A stretch of 64,000 nucleotides of DNA from Anas platyrhynchos (GCF_047663525.1 NC_092587.1:33037001-33101000); one strand, 5' to 3'. Counted from the stretch's first letter, positions 14,241 to 28,980 are shown. The notes: a model not told the origin generated them from the letters alone. Numbers and translations are program-made.

Positions 14241-15059
14241 TTTGTGATATGATTTATTCAAGAAATACAAAAAAATTACAAAGAAAATTCCAATGGAACA
14301 AGGGGGATTCTCAGATTCTAAGAAATAACATTTCACTTGCACTAGATCAGCAATATGCTCTGTATACAGTGAAGGTATCCTGCTGGTTACTTTTGATTGG
14401 TGACTGTTTTTTTCAGTTGAGTGTTGGCAACAGAATTAAGGAACCATTGTTATTCCTCATCTTTGTGTCTGGAGGAACTTGAGATACTGAGACCATGAGA
14501 AAGGTGATATTTCTATAGCTTCAGTTTGTGGTAGTGAAAGGCTGAAAATCTTTGCTTTGAGTGTGGGGAGGCTATTTAAAAGCTATTTAAAAGCAAGGTC
14601 CCCAGTGTAGCCAGAGTATTAAATACAGATCTTGGAGACTATGGAGGGGTGGAGGGGAAAAGAAAGAAACAATAAGAAATTTTTGTGGCACAACTCTAAC
14701 TTGCCTATGGGTAACATTTCATTGAATTAGCTGTGAATCATAGGAACTCAGCACTGCATTGCACTGTGACTTTTTCCCTCTATCAAGCTGCAGTACGTGC
14801 CTGTGCATTTGGTGGCTGTATTTCCATGTTCCCTCTGATCACTTCTTGCATGTCAGTCATTTTTTTATTGTGTTAGAGGCTAAGCTTGAAGAGCAAGCTA
14901 TATGCAAATCCTGTGACATTGCTGACTTTCCATCTGTGCTAGAAATAACCAATAAAGCAAATATAATGAGAGGGGTAACCCTGCCAAATACCTGTATCAC
15001 ATATCCAGAAAACATTTCTATAAAGGCCATGAGAAGTGTGAGGTGCGGTAATAACTAGG

Positions 15060-15108
15060 AAAAAACAAAAACAAAACAAACAAACAAACAAACAAACAAA
15101 ACACAAAA
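15060..15108. repeat. (CAAA)n repeat
   Basis: AAAAAC units followed by about six CAAA units. Inside a non-coding stretch. Confidence 0.95.
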
Positions 15109-18100
15109 CCTAATCATATCCTTAAAATAAACACAAAATGGATATCTGTTTTACTCCTCTGCCAGTCTTCAAATGTGCTGGAGACAAAACTGCTGTTCCC
15201 TCCAGAGCAGCACATGAGGAGAGAGAGGCTGACTTCTTTCCTCCAGTAATTAGGAGGGTTTCACCTGAGATCAGAAGGGCCTGCACTATCTCAGAACTGA
15301 AGGCATGCCTACTTTCTTTGGTGGACATACTGGTCCCTTCATACTCTTCTGCTGTGATCCCTTGAGGTTGATGGTCCTGCAGTTAACAAAGATACATCAT
15401 ACATTTCCCACCTTTCTGCTGTTGTTTCTTTCTGCCTATAGAAATTCTTTGTCAACTTTGCCAACTTTATTTTCAAGGAAAGATTTCCCTGTTTTCAAGG
15501 ATTTTTTTTAATTTTTTTTTCCCATTAATGGAAATCACGATTTAGATATGAACACATGTACCCAGAAGCTAGGTCCTATGGGCCTCTATAAACAGACTGC
15601 AGCTCAACAGGGCCACCTATACAAGTGGATGGAACTTGGGAATCTTGAAAGTGCAACAGATTTCCAGTGCCTGACCATACTTTGCCTATTCTGCTTAACT
15701 GCAGAATCCTATGTTGGCAGGGAATGGACATATGATGTTTTGCACAATGACAAGCCAGAACTATAAAATGTGTTGTTCTAATGTCGCCAGTATCAATGGC
15801 TTATAGTGCAAAATTGATGAGTCTTTTACTAATGTAAGTTAGGATAAAGAATAAAAATCAAATCAAAATCAAGATTGTCAGTCACTAAGCTGGAAAGAAC
15901 TGCCTAACACATGAATTTCATTTAGAAGCATGAAATATTTTTTCTGGTTGTCAGTCTCTTTGAATGAAAGACACTACAAATTTTACAGTACTTGTATAAG
16001 AACAAGTTCTATATTGCCTATGGAAATCATTTCTCTAGTCTGTAAGCCTTCATTTCTCCTGGTTTGATGTTATTCTTCTGGAGGATTGTCTCAGATACAC
16101 TTGACTTGGAGATAACCAAAACTTGGGATTTCTTGTTCCTAGTAAGTTTGGTCTCTTCAGATTTTGCTCTTGAGTGATGTGGAATAAGAAAATATTTTCT
16201 TAAGATATTTTTTTGTTTTCCAAAAAATTAAAAAAAAAAAAAAAGATGATAATTTTTAATATTATAATTTAGAGAGCATTAAAGCATTTCTATGCAGCAT
16301 ATATTTCCCCAGACTCTGGCAGCAACTAAAATGAACTGACATTTTTGACAGCTGCCTGCTTTAAGCAAAAAAAAAATAAAAATAAATGTAAAGTAGAAAG
16401 TTTAGGCAACAACTGAGGCATTTAGGTTTCCAGAGTTGGGAAGATTTTCCACCACAAGAACTGACCTTCATCACTTCTGAGGAGATGAGGCTTCTCTGCA
16501 ATCTAATGACTGTGTTTTCTGTAATATTTTACAATCAGTGAAACAGTATTTTTTAATGAACATCTGGGATTCTTTAGTGTAAACACTTTGGTTCTTCTGC
16601 AATTATGAGTGAACGTACCCCATAAAAAAATATGTGCCAAAGCCTGATCCTGTAGATGAGCCTCAAATCACAGACCTATGTCTACCACAAAAGACTAATC
16701 CTTCTCCTCCTTCTGTGAACAGGTTTCACAGTCTCTCTTAGACATAATCCTGTGCACAGAATAGAAGAGGGGGCTGATGCTTCTCCCATAGGTAGTCTTG
16801 TACCCTGGTATCTTTATTAGACTTTTGTACTGGCATATGTTTCACTGAAGTTCAGACCTCTGCGGTGCAGATATCTATGTGTGACCTAATCAAAGGATGT
16901 GCTTTGTAGTCAGCAGAGCATCCTATGACCTGTGTTGGACAAGTGTTTCTCTTCACAAGCTATAAAGGAAATCTAGACAACCAGCTCAGATGCAGGCATC
17001 AGCCAAACACAGGGCTGGGGTTGTCCACTGGATTTCAGTGTGTGGGTCCTGGTGTGCTCCCCTGCTTGCACATTGCCTGATCTCTACAGCTGTGAACTAG
17101 ACACATGCCCCACATCAACAGAGTCGCTTCGCGTGGTGTCTTTGCTTTCAGTTGTCATACAAACACCCCATGGCCCTGGAGACACGATGCCCTCAGTGCT
17201 TGCATTGGTCTGCTGACAGACTGACTTCTCTGATGATTTGTTGGGGTACATTTGAATATGTACTTACTGTGAAAGTTTCTCTATAAAGAATAGCATGCGT
17301 CAGTAGGACTTTGACAGAGCTCATAACAAAGCAGCTCTTTCATAATTCTGCATGTTTAGGGTTTCTAGGTAGATTAGATGTTATAAATTCTCACAAAAGT
17401 TTTGTGAAGTAAGACTTTTTAAGCTTTATGTCCAGGCTCAGTACAGATGGAAGTGTATCTGGTCTGCTTGCCTGGCTGATTTGCTGGAACATCTTTCACT
17501 ACTGATCTGGAAAGCAGAGGCTTTTCTTTTGAAAGATTGGCATGCAGAGGCAAATCTGGCCCCAGCACTGCAGATGCATAAAGCACTTTGGCAGAGGGAT
17601 AAATGTGGTTCTGCTGCACAGACGGTGCTGCTTCTCTCTGGAAACCAAACTCTCCTCTCCAAGTATCTCTGTAGGAAAGATAGAGCAGTGTTGATGGCAG
17701 TGCTGAATCTGCAGCTCTTCACATTCATCTCTGGGACTGATTCATTGCATTTGTCCAAAGACTGTGAAAAGGAGAGCTCTGAAACCACTTCTGCATTTAA
17801 TGAAGATGAAAGGCTATTTGGAGACTTCAGGAGACATATTGTTATTAGTCAAGGGTTGGAAGAAACATCTGTCATCAATGCTTTGTATAAGACAGCATTT
17901 TGGGCTTGTTTCAAGTCTCTGAAAATATGTCTGTGAAGGGTACCTTTAAAAGACAGGAGACTGGAGAGGCAAATTTTGTTTTAATGCATTACCGTGAGGT
18001 ATATCTGAGCAGTAACATTTCAGATTCCCTCTGAATAAAAGACTGAATGTCAGAAAACTAGGCCTAGGATGGGCACAGCATTGTCTTTAAGTGGCTTTCT

Positions 18101-18937
18101 TCTCAAATTATTCTGGGCTGAAGTGGAAAAAATGCTTTTCTAATGGTGGGTTGGGAATATAGAATCATTATTTTGTCCTCATGCTATTATGACCAAGGCT
18201 TAATGATTCTTCAGATGAACTGCCTCAGCTGAGAATACATTAATACAAATGTTCTGCTTATCCTGATTTGCTGGACTTTCTGAAGTAGAAATTGGGAATA
18301 GCTTAGGTTTATCTATTTCTCATAAAAAATGCGTTGAAATAAGTTAATGTTGCTTACAACGGGCATTGGAATCAAATCAATGAATAAAACATCACTGTTC
18401 CTACACAGTTTTGTAACTGAACAGAATTATATTTTAATAGTTAGCATATAAATATGAATGCACTGAGAGACAGGAAAAATAAAGGGAATTTGGTGCTTTG
18501 TATAAAGATCTTCACTAGCAAGAAGAAATATGTACAAACTTTGACCAGATGTGAAAATGCTGCCCATCATTTTGGTCAGAGCACCACATGTTGTCAGGCA
18601 GGGAGAAACAACCTAACATGACAATCATCTCACTCAGACAGGATGGTAAGAAGTTAAATATCTGTGTCAGTGGGATTTGTTTCAGTAGGGAACAATGGGC
18701 AATGGGAAGAAACAGGTGCCTTCAGTAAACAATTTATCTGCCCTGTTTTTAGGATTAAATATATCATCCTCTGGAGATACCTAAGTTTTGTAAGGAAAGT
18801 ACCACAGTATGAGATGATGAATTTAGTTGTAAATGATATTATTTTAGGTCCTTAACTTGGGGTGAATCCCACCACTAAACTAATGTGAGATGTGGAATCT
18901 CTTTGAGATTAATTTTTCAAGTTTAAGCGTTTTATGG

Positions 18938-18961
18938 AACCAAACCAAACCAAACCAAAAC
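18938..18961. repeat. (CAAAC)n repeat
   Basis: Four near-perfect CCAAA/ACCAA pentamer units. Confidence 0.8.
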
Positions 18962-19532
18962 AACACAACAAACTACCAACAACAAATCTTGACTTTAAAG
19001 TGATCAGTAATGAAGAATCTATCTTTTCTAGTAAGTCAATCCCGTTGTTAATTATGTTAATACTGAGTTTAAAGCTTTTTGCTGTACTTGTAGCTCAAAT
19101 TAGTATAGCTTCAACTTTTAGCTGATAGATGTCATTGAAGCCTGGCCTGCTCCAGTGAGCTATCGCATAGCTTTGTTCCCATAGAGTAGAAGTGGGGATT
19201 AATCTTGCCTTAATTCACTTGTCTCAGAGTCAGGTGCCTTCTCTGAATGAATCATTTAGTTTCCACCATTAGCCAAGGAAGACAGATAATGATGTATCCA
19301 ACCTGTTTGGGACATTTATTTTATGCTGGAGGAAAAACATTCTGTGATGGTGATACTTTCTCTTTCCATTGGTTACAGAGGGGGCCTGAAGTGGGTGGCT
19401 TATGAGAGATGACTAGCTTTAAACAGCTAAAATCAGGTGGAATAAATTCTTCTCTGGGATGCACTCACAGTATCCTTGACCTTTACTTCACTAAATTAAA
19501 CAGACTAAGCTGGAGGAAGCAGCCTTTAAAGT

Positions 19533-19592
19533 ATCTTTTTTTTTTTTTTTTTCTTATTTTTTCTTTCTTTCCCCTCTTCCTTCTCTTCCTTG
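19533..19592. repeat. Polypyrimidine tract
   Basis: A run of about 17 T is followed by a C/T-rich tract with few purines. Confidence 0.85.
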
Positions 19593-20899
19593 GTCTGTTA
19601 TGTTATTCTTCTTTGAACTCCCAGGAGTTTCTTAACACTCCTTTTGAGCAGACGCCAGACCTGCACACTGTTCCCACAAGGTAACATACTCTCCTTCTCC
19701 TACTTGGGATTTCCATTTGAAATTGTAAGGAAAGGATTGTGTTAGAATATTGCTTTAGGACCTCAGAATGAGTAAGTGCCTCCCATGACCCCCAAATCCT
19801 TTCTGAATAACCACGTCCTGGGCCATGGTTGTCCATCCGGTGCACATGGCCCACTTTATTTGAAAAGATAAATCTTTTGAGAGACTAAGCTAAGCCGATT
19901 TCTTTTTAAATTCCAGATCTCAAGACACGTAAGGCAGGCATTTTTTAGAAGGGTAATACTTCATCTGTAAAATTTGACCTTAACTGAAATCACAGGGATG
20001 TGGATCAGAGAAGGAGTAGTTTTTGTAAACCATATAATCTCATCTCTCACATATTATTTTTCTGGATTTTCAAAGGGAATGATTGATTTTTGCCTCAGGA
20101 GACAGACTGCAGCCACAAAAAATGGTCATAAATTAACTGTTGGAATACCTGACAGTCTCTGCTGCACAGGAATCCTGCAGAATTGGCCTCACGTTCACAC
20201 ATACCTCATATTCGCAATGGCAGTTCTGTAAAAGGAGACATATATTTTCTGTGCACATACAGATTGATTTGGCAGGAATCCGATCTCAGCTAAACTAGCC
20301 TGAATGCAGAGTTACACCACTGACTGTGCAGCTGTTGCTTTAGGTTTGTACATTTGTAACTCAACCTGTGCTGAAATCTCAGAGTTGGCATCTCCACGAG
20401 CTGTTTACTGGCCATTTGTTTGCTGAGGGAGGAGATAGCATAAAGGGAATACTGAAAAGTTTCTCCATTTAAGGGACGTCCTCAGAATTTTAGAAAGATG
20501 TGAAATATTTTTAAAGAAATGACACAGACACTAATCTGGCATGCTTTATTCCAGATTGTTTTACTAAAAATGCATGGGTATTGCTGGGCAATGCCTACAT
20601 GCCCAGTGGCAGACAAATGCAAACCTGATATCCTTCAGCACCATCCAGGAGACAAATGTCCATTACTGTTGCCTGTGCTCGAAATATAAGATCCTGACAA
20701 GTTTTTTTATTACCTGGCATTGAGTATCAGAATAAGCAGCCTATGGTGAGAAGAAAACAATTCAATGTTTCAAAACCATATTTTTAAAAAGAAGCCTCAA
20801 ATGCTCTGCCACAAATGTACAGGTTTGTATCAAAATATAGGTAAAGTCTGGGCCCCTACCCCCCTTCTGTTCCATACTACCATACTGAGGTCCTGGAGA

Positions 20900-20923
20900 T
20901 TATTTATTTATCTATCTATCTAT

Positions 20924-20959
<36 letters not shown>
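20900..20959. repeat. (TTTA)n/(TCTA)n microsatellite
   Basis: TTTA units flank a short TCTA core. About 60 bases. Confidence 0.95.
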
Positions 20960-20960
<1 letters not shown>

Positions 20961-23900
20961 AGCCCTATTTCTCATATGTTCACTAAATCCTTCTGACTAC
21001 AAACAACAAAAAATGTTCATGTCAATAAATGTACTGTTTTAAGTACCGGTTTTGTACAAAAGAATTTTGTCAGAATATTTCTTTTTGTTTATTTATCGAT
21101 CTTCCCTCCTCTCCTTTCCATACAGCCTATTATTCAGCTTTTCCTCTCATGGTCAAAACAGATCAGTTAGAGATGAAATTATTATTAAGCATTTTATTTC
21201 TAATCCATAACCTTCACAGCTTCAGACTTATTCCTTTGGGAATGCATTTTATTTTACCCAATAAAGTTTTGACTGTAGTTACAGAAGGTTAGCTTTAATA
21301 AAGGTGGCTGGAGAATTTTCTAGTGAATAATTTTCTTTTGGAAATGCTCCAAAGAACAAATCTTTCCCCAGAATGCATCAGAAGATGAATGAATTGTAAC
21401 AGGAAAAAAAATTAAAACTGTCACAATAACATCAAAATGTTTTCTGCTGGTTATGTGGAAATACAGATTTTTGTGCTTCATTATTTTCATTTCAAATATG
21501 CTGTGAGTTTGGAGTTTGTGTATATAAAACCAGCATGAAATCTGCATCTTCTATTACGTAGTACTATATATTTTCAAAAACATGTTAAAAGTATGACAAT
21601 AAATTAAAATAAAATAAATTATAGCTACCCAAATGCATACAAAGAGCATCCAGACAACACGAGAACAGCTCCTTTTGTACAGTGGCATAATGACTGAATC
21701 TGTGCATGAAAACAAAACCTGAGCCCCAGCACAGTTTCAGGCATCTGGAACAGCTTTTTTTTGGAGCTCAGACCTGAGCAAGGCCTTCTCTGAGCACTTT
21801 TTCTTTACACATTCCTTCTAGCATGATAGCTTTATTCTTTTTGTTTGTTTCTTTTTCCCCAAGCTGTCTCTGCCTTTCCTCCTGGTGTCTGCTCCCATGG
21901 CTGTCAGCAGAATGAAGCATACAGTCCTGGACTGCCCCGTTTCTCATGTAGGAAGCCAATGATGCCATCTTCGAGCACATGACAAGGACTCTGACAGTTG
22001 CTTGACAAAACAGAGAATTGGGACTGGCTCTGAAGCATATTTTCTATAAGAATCTGGGCTTGAGGAAATACATTGAGAACAGGTGGCTTTAATGAAATTT
22101 GTTGTGGCATGATATGACTCAAAAGCCCTAGCTCTAGCCACCATTTGCCCTTGGTTATTTATATGCTAGTATCTAAAACAGGCAGATTTGAGCCAATTAG
22201 CAAGCATAAGTCACAACTGACTTGGGGAGGAATAGCTTATCCACTTGAGACTCCTTAGATGTGTAACTAATAAGAAGTTGTCAGCTTACATTAATTTTTA
22301 CACATCTTGGCTACATCAGAGATGTAAAGGCAAAATGTAGCATTCAGGAAGCTGATGTGGAGTTGAAGACTCCACAGGGAACTTAATCAATGCACACATT
22401 ACATTGATCACAAATAGTTTTTCTTTGTGTCAGGCGAGGTTTCTCTCCTTATATAATTCTTTCAGAAAAAAATGTGTAGGAGAAAAGATAATAGAATGGA
22501 AATTGCATCTGCAAAATACAAGAGGCAGTTGTAATATTTTGTGAAATGCTGCTCAGTGAACTGAAACATCTCTCACAAGATGAGATCTCTGTCCGGAAGA
22601 TGCATCCAATGTGTGTAAAGGTGAGTGACATTCAACCACAGGAGCATGGATTACTTACGAAAGGCTGGAGTCTGATCTCAGCTACACCTGCACACCCCGA
22701 AATAAATTATTTGACTGTACTGTTGTAAACTGGATCTGAGTCTGACACCATTTTTAACCTGAGGATACTGTTGCCCTTTTCTGTAAGTGTTACATTTTCA
22801 AGATAAGTCGGTAAACATGGATATTTTAAAAGAAATGTTATTTATTTACAAAATAGACAGAAAATTGAAAAGTTGTCCAGAACAAACTTCCAGCCACCTA
22901 CCCGACACCAGGAAGCAGCTCTTTTGCTCTTTTGCATCTGGACTGGCAAGACAAGCAGCATGGGGTTCACACTTCCAGGTGGCTGGCAGAAAATTCTGAG
23001 TCTGGGTCCCACTTTGGTTTTGGATTGAGCTGAGGGTATCTGTAGCTGGTGGCCCCAGACCAGCTGCCTGCACAACTGCCCCTGTGCCCCCACTGCTGCC
23101 TCAGTTCCTGGGGTCTGACAGTCCTTACAAAGGTTTTATACCCACAGCACCACTGTGAAGCAGTACATGAACGTTCTTCACATTTTATCTATGGGAAATT
23201 GAGGCACAGGTGAATTTAGGAACTTTGTCTGAAGTTACAAAGATCATCTCAAGGTAAAGGCACATTCCTTGCTTAGAATACAGTTTCAGCGTTAGTATGG
23301 GTCTAAAGAGAAGCCTGGACCAAAATAGAGTCTTCTCAGCACCATTTTGTGCTCTCCAGAGTTGGCTTTATCATCTATCATGCTCATGTACAGCTTTCTG
23401 CAAAAGTGTCCCAGAGTGTCACAGATGTAAAATGTCCTTAATGTAAAAGATAGAAAAAATCATCTCACATAAAAAGACATAATTCAGCTGAATGTTGATA
23501 ACTCTGAGCCTTTTTTTACTCCATCAAGTATGAAAAATACATTATTAAGGAGCCTAATGTCATGCTTCTGATGACTGAATGTGCCCTGAATACTTCAGTG
23601 TACTAGGATATAAATACTGTGGGAAATCCAAAATGTCTCAGTCAAAGTTCACACTTGGGGTAAAAATTTAGAATAATATTACTAGTTTTGCAAATCTCCA
23701 TCACATTGCTGCTTTGCTGTCAGGATCTCAGAAGAAAACAGACTGCACAGTGGGCCCTAATTCTGCTTTTAATCTAGTTTATTGTCGTTTTATTATGTTT
23801 AGTAGTTTCTTCTGATGCAACCATATGAAAGAGAACAATCAAGCCCTAAATCTGTACGAGGCTAAAATATATCTTGTATTCTTTATGAGTTTCCACTTTA

Positions 23901-24467
23901 AAATGAAATGTAGCAATTAGCTTTTAATAAGGTCTCATTATTTTAATAGAAAGATCTACAGACATTAAGTTTTCAGACGTGTTTAAAATCACAAGCTTGT
24001 TCAGACTCCAGCTCTGTTTTTGTTAGATGATAACAAGATTTTGAGACAGGTCTGACTGCTTATACATGTACATGCCACTTATTATGGACATCTTGATGTC
24101 TACCACTGACAGGGTGAGAGATCTCTACCTCTGTTGTGGTTCCTCATTACTTCGCACTGTAAAAAGAAGTATATGATGTGAGCATAAGGTTGCTTTTCCT
24201 ACAGAGGCTGGATCTCAAAAAAAAGGCAGAAAAAGTGGTAAAGAAATAGCTGTAGTGAGGTGGCTCTGCCTTGCTCACCCAGCAGATAATGCCCCATTTC
24301 AGTGAAAGTGCTAGTGGAAATGCAATAGGACTTGAGGATAAAATATTTTAATACCTGAAAGCACACCTACAGGCTATACCAGTAAGTAGTCAGCAGTTAA
24401 ATGAGGTGTACCTTACATAATGAAGGCAACCCTACAGTCACATTGTTTTTGAACACTTTTTGCAATC

Positions 24468-24469
<2 letters not shown>

Positions 24470-24509
<40 letters not shown>
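24470..24509. repeat. Uninterrupted T run of 40
   Basis: The longest homopolymer in the window. On the minus strand it is an A tail after CCTTCTCCCTC, but no source gene or flanking target duplication is visible. Confidence 0.95.
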
Positions 24510-24514
<5 letters not shown>

Positions 24515-25319
24515 AGAAGGAACATTTCTGTTCCATCTATGGTGACAGGCCCATCTTCTGAGCGAGGAAGTGAACCTCTTTCATTTTCAGAAGCCCAGCC
24601 CAGACTGTGTATTTTCCTCCTTCTGAGTGGCACTAAACCAAACCAGCAACCCCCCTCTTTCATGCTAGGCTTCCCTTACTGCAAGCAGACTCCAGACTTC
24701 CTCAAGGTCCCCAAAGTGTTTGACAAGTTTTCCCATCTCTGCACCCCAAAGACAAGTTAAACCTACTGGTTCTCACAGAGGCTATGGAACAGAGAAAGGT
24801 TCATATGGAATGATCAGCATTCTCAGCCATGGCAATATCTTGGTCCAGTGACTTGGAAACATTTGAAATGTGAACCCAAATGACACTTGGTTTGTGGAGC
24901 TGCTTCCCACGGTGGCCCACGCCTTTCCCAAAAGCCTAATGTTCAGTGCAAGATGATTTCAGGACCGAATTGCATTCACTCTGGTGATGGAGTGACCACA
25001 GTTTGCCTGACAACTAATTTATTTAGCATCCTCTGGTACTATTTCAAACGCACTGTTGGGACAGAGGAGATTTCTGAATTACCATTTGTATGAACCTAAA
25101 GAGCTAAACCATCCCCCTTCCCCCAAAAAAGGAAAAAAAGGTACTTCCATTTGCTCATATTTCTAGAAGAAGAAGAAGCAGCAGCATACATGAACCATTT
25201 CAATTTCCAGTCATTTTTATTCAAAAGAATTTGTATGTAATCCTAGACAGTCTTCAGTTGCCAGCATCCAGGACAAGTAACCTGCAGGACAAGTCATGGG
25301 ACAAGGCTAGGGGGACCTA

Positions 25320-26330
25320 AACAAACATCTCTTACAAAGAGCTATAGGGCCAAAAATGACATTACAGATCCCCTAGACCAACACCGTACACTGAAGAGAG
25401 ATCAAAGATGCCTACAGCATTTCCAACACATGTATGCCCTACATACATGTTTGTATGTTTTTAAAAAACCTCTACTTAAAAAAAAATAAAAAAATACAAG
25501 AGCCTCAGTCAATATCCTGTTCCACTGTTTTACTGTCCAGGTGGCCTGAAAGCTGTTCCTATTATCCAGCCAAGGCCAGTTAACTTGTCAGAAGGGAATC
25601 GGGTCAATACAATTTGTTCTTGTCAAATCTGTCAGCAGCTTTTATCATCTTAGTATGCTCCAGGCACTTATAAATTGGTTACCTAGCCACTTGTTCCAGA
25701 ATCATTCCAGGAATTGGCTTTACACTGAATAATCTATAATTCCTGGGCTGTTTTTTAAAAGGCAGGTATTGTATTTGATCTTCTTGTATTATCTGGGAGC
25801 TACCCATGTTTTGTGAGTTTTAAAAAAGATAATAGTGAGTACTTCAGAGATTTCTTCCTATTCCTTCAAACAAGCAAAGGTGAATGTTATCAGGCCCTTG
25901 TGGTTTCAATTGCACTTAGCTTATTCAGACATTTTTTCACCTAATTTCTCCCTATTCTGGCTATGTTTCTATTCTCACATTAAATGTGGTTAAGTATCTG
26001 GTCAGAAATTAAACTTCGTGTGTGTAGACAGTGAACACTTCAGTATTCTGTGCATTGCCTGTTAAGTGAAGAGCTTTTACTTTTCCTTTCTTTTGTTTCT
26101 CATGTATTTATTATATCTTACGTATTTTTGCTGGCTTTATGTCCCAAAACAACATCAACACCTTAACCATTGTGATCTCTCTATGTTTTGTTTAACTTCA
26201 TATCTAATTATATTCCTTATTTCTACTTGTTGTATGACTCCTTTTTATTTCATGTTCTTATCAAGGTCTCGATGCTGTGTAATGCACTTTGCCCCCCTAT
26301 TTTTTAACTTGTCTCCTCTAAGCTTATTGT
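25320..26330 (-). mobile_element. Ancient CR1/L3-like LINE remnant
   Basis: Heavily mutated but ordered CR1-like landmarks: CCCCTAGACCAACACC, GATGCCTACAGCATTTCCAAC, CTGTTCCACTGTTTTACT, then, from the reverse transcriptase part, ATCTGGGAGCTACCCATG and GAATGTTATCAGGCCCTTGTGG, then a decayed end. No intact frame; the 91-codon frame at 26066-26341 lies in the decayed part and is not a gene. The right boundary is uncertain. Confidence 0.6.
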
Positions 26331-28980
26331 TGTGCATTTGATGTAGATATCAGCAATTCCTACCTTTCCTGATGTCCTCCATCCCTCAGATTACCTAATT
26401 CAGAGACTCAAGTCACACTTAATTTTACTGATTTTTAGGCTTCTCTCATTGTCCTTTCTTCTAAAATATGGTTGAAATCTTTTCTAGCTTTAACAGCTTC
26501 ACTGATGTTGTGATTGCTAGATAGTGGGTGACTAAATTAGAGGGTTTTGTTACTTATATTCTTAAATTGGAAACAATGATAGAAAACTGCAGTGGTTTTG
26601 TGCTTCAGCTGCCAAAATTAAAATTGCTCACAGACACAGTGCATTTATATATATTATTCGTGTCAATCTGACAATCTCAGAGGATTTTTGAAATGTTCAA
26701 AAAATCTTGCTTTGAATACTAAGAGATGAATTTGGGCTTTGGCTTCAATCCAGAATGATGTGTTCTATGTTGTCAGACTTTACCTGGATATTTCCAAATT
26801 ATTCACCTTTACAGGGACTCCTCCAGGGTAAAAGACCTCTTTGGACCTCCTGAGTTCTCTTTGGACCTCTTGCTAGGTGCATGTCTCAACCTCAGGCTAC
26901 CATGAGCAATGCCCATGAGATACAGAGGAAAGGAGATAAGGAATAAAAAAGGCTGCACAGGAGCAGTGCAGTTAAATCTGACTTATTTTCATGAATTCAT
27001 GTAGAAATCAAGTGAAAACAAGAGCTTAAAAAAGTACTTCCAGATTCTGCTATTGTTCATAGAAAGAAGCAGAGATGGTGGAAAGCAAAGCCTGAACTCA
27101 GATTCTGTCAGCAGATTGGTGTCACCAGTGCTACTCCATGAAGCAATGAGTACTGACCGCTCTTTCTCAGCAGTGAAAGGCTTTGAATCCTTGTAGTGAA
27201 AGTCAGCATTTTTGGCAGCTGGGAAAGGTCAGCTGGCATCAAATCCTCACTGATCAGCAGGGTTCCTTTCTGGCTACTACAGCACAGATCTAGACTTCAA
27301 GGGCTGACTTCATATGTCAGGTCTTGGAGAGTCTTTCAGCATAGATGTTAGAGAAACACATGTGCCACTGCCAATAGCATCATGACCTTCTGATTCAGAG
27401 AGTTAGACTATAGCATCATTTCCATAGGCTAATGTACATTCAATGACATTTGTCCTCCTAGATTTCCTCTCTCTACTTTAACTCTACAGGAAACCTAAGC
27501 AGATAGCAGCAGGCTACAGTTAAGAGTCTGTTTTCGCCTCTGTGAAAATATTATGGTCACAGCAAGTAAAGTCACCATTTATTTGAAAATACAGTCATTG
27601 TATATTGGTAACAATGGTAACTATCCATGAAATTGGTAACTGTGAAAGATTTTTTTTTTCCTGTAAAGTAGAAGGCAAACTTACTGTGCTGCCAGGAGAC
27701 ATTCAAGAAGCATCCATGGTGTGGACAGATCCTAATATAACATGAGCTATTGTAATGCTTTCTGACCCAAGAAATCAAAATGTTTTTCAGCTGTTGATGA
27801 ATCAAGCTCCACAGGAATGCTCTGTGTCAGATATTAAAGCAGGCATTACCAAAATATCATTACACAGTATTTCTGTAGTTGTTATCCAAGGAGTCATAAA
27901 TTGTGGCTTCCAGTTTCCTATGCATGCATGAAGATCCTTTTTCAAATCTTACAGGCCTGATCAAACTCCACTCATAAGCTCTGGGAAAGAGAAAATTTCC
28001 TCATCAGAAAGATAACGCTTATCCTAGTCTGCTTTATATCAGTGTATTAGAATACCTGAAATTTGTGCCATTTGTCAATTCTGGTGACAGCTGCAGTTGG
28101 CAAAAGTAGCAGACAGAAGAGCTGTGTTTCTTCTGGCCTTTATGAGGACGTGCTTTCCCACACTGGCTGGTTGGGGAACCTTAGAGAACCATCCTTACCT
28201 TTCTATATTTAACCACCAGGGATGTACACATTTCCCCATTAATGTGTCAGCTATTTTCCCACCACGAGGGTGCAATATTAATTGGTGAAGCTGACAGCAG
28301 CACACATAACCCGTTGCAATGTCACACAATCTAGTGAATATATTTTTAAAGAAGAAAATGTTACATTCTGTCTTTAGGGCACAATTAAGGTAGCTACTTG
28401 ATTTTCTGTAGATGGAAAATAAAATCCTAAATGCTACTACTTCTTTAATGAGTTTTTAGCATCTCTCCTGAAAGTTATTTATTTTTATAAGCAAGAGCTT
28501 GGAGATAGCTAGAGGTCTACTCAAAAGCACAAAAACTTAAGGAAATACCTAGGTCATTAGTCCTGTGCCACCTCTTACAAATCACTCCAATTATTCACTG
28601 CCTCTTAGGGAGATCATAGATTAATATTACAGTCATTTTCCTACTGTGAGCTAAGTTGCCTAAGCCCATGACATGATGACAATTAAAGATAAAACCCAGA
28701 AAGTATAAGGTTTGCTCATTTATGGGATTAAATGATCTGTATCTGCATTATTGAGACAACAAATAATGTTTCAGTTTGGTATACAGGAGGAAATCATTAA
28801 GGCAGTATTAAAATTTAATATATTTTCAAAAGCCTGAGTTCCTCCCAAGGTTCAGGTACTGCTGTTACTTTCCAGTTTTCACATCTGACCCCTGCATGTT
28901 ATTTTCTCACGTTTAACTCAAAGGGTAGCATTTCCTCTGACAGAAAGGCCCCTTTATGGTGTTTCTATGTTTAATGTTAT

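Larger units (their letters stand above)
14241..25319. other. Non-coding, no gene recognised
   Basis: AT-rich, with simple repeats. The most gene-like piece is 17438-17936, with opposed 151- and 116-codon frames; neither shows a domain or signal I recognise. Confidence 0.6.

Noticed and set aside
24466..24760. Processed pseudogene with poly(A) tail
   Set aside because: No recognisable parent gene in the adjacent sequence and no flanking duplication that I could find.
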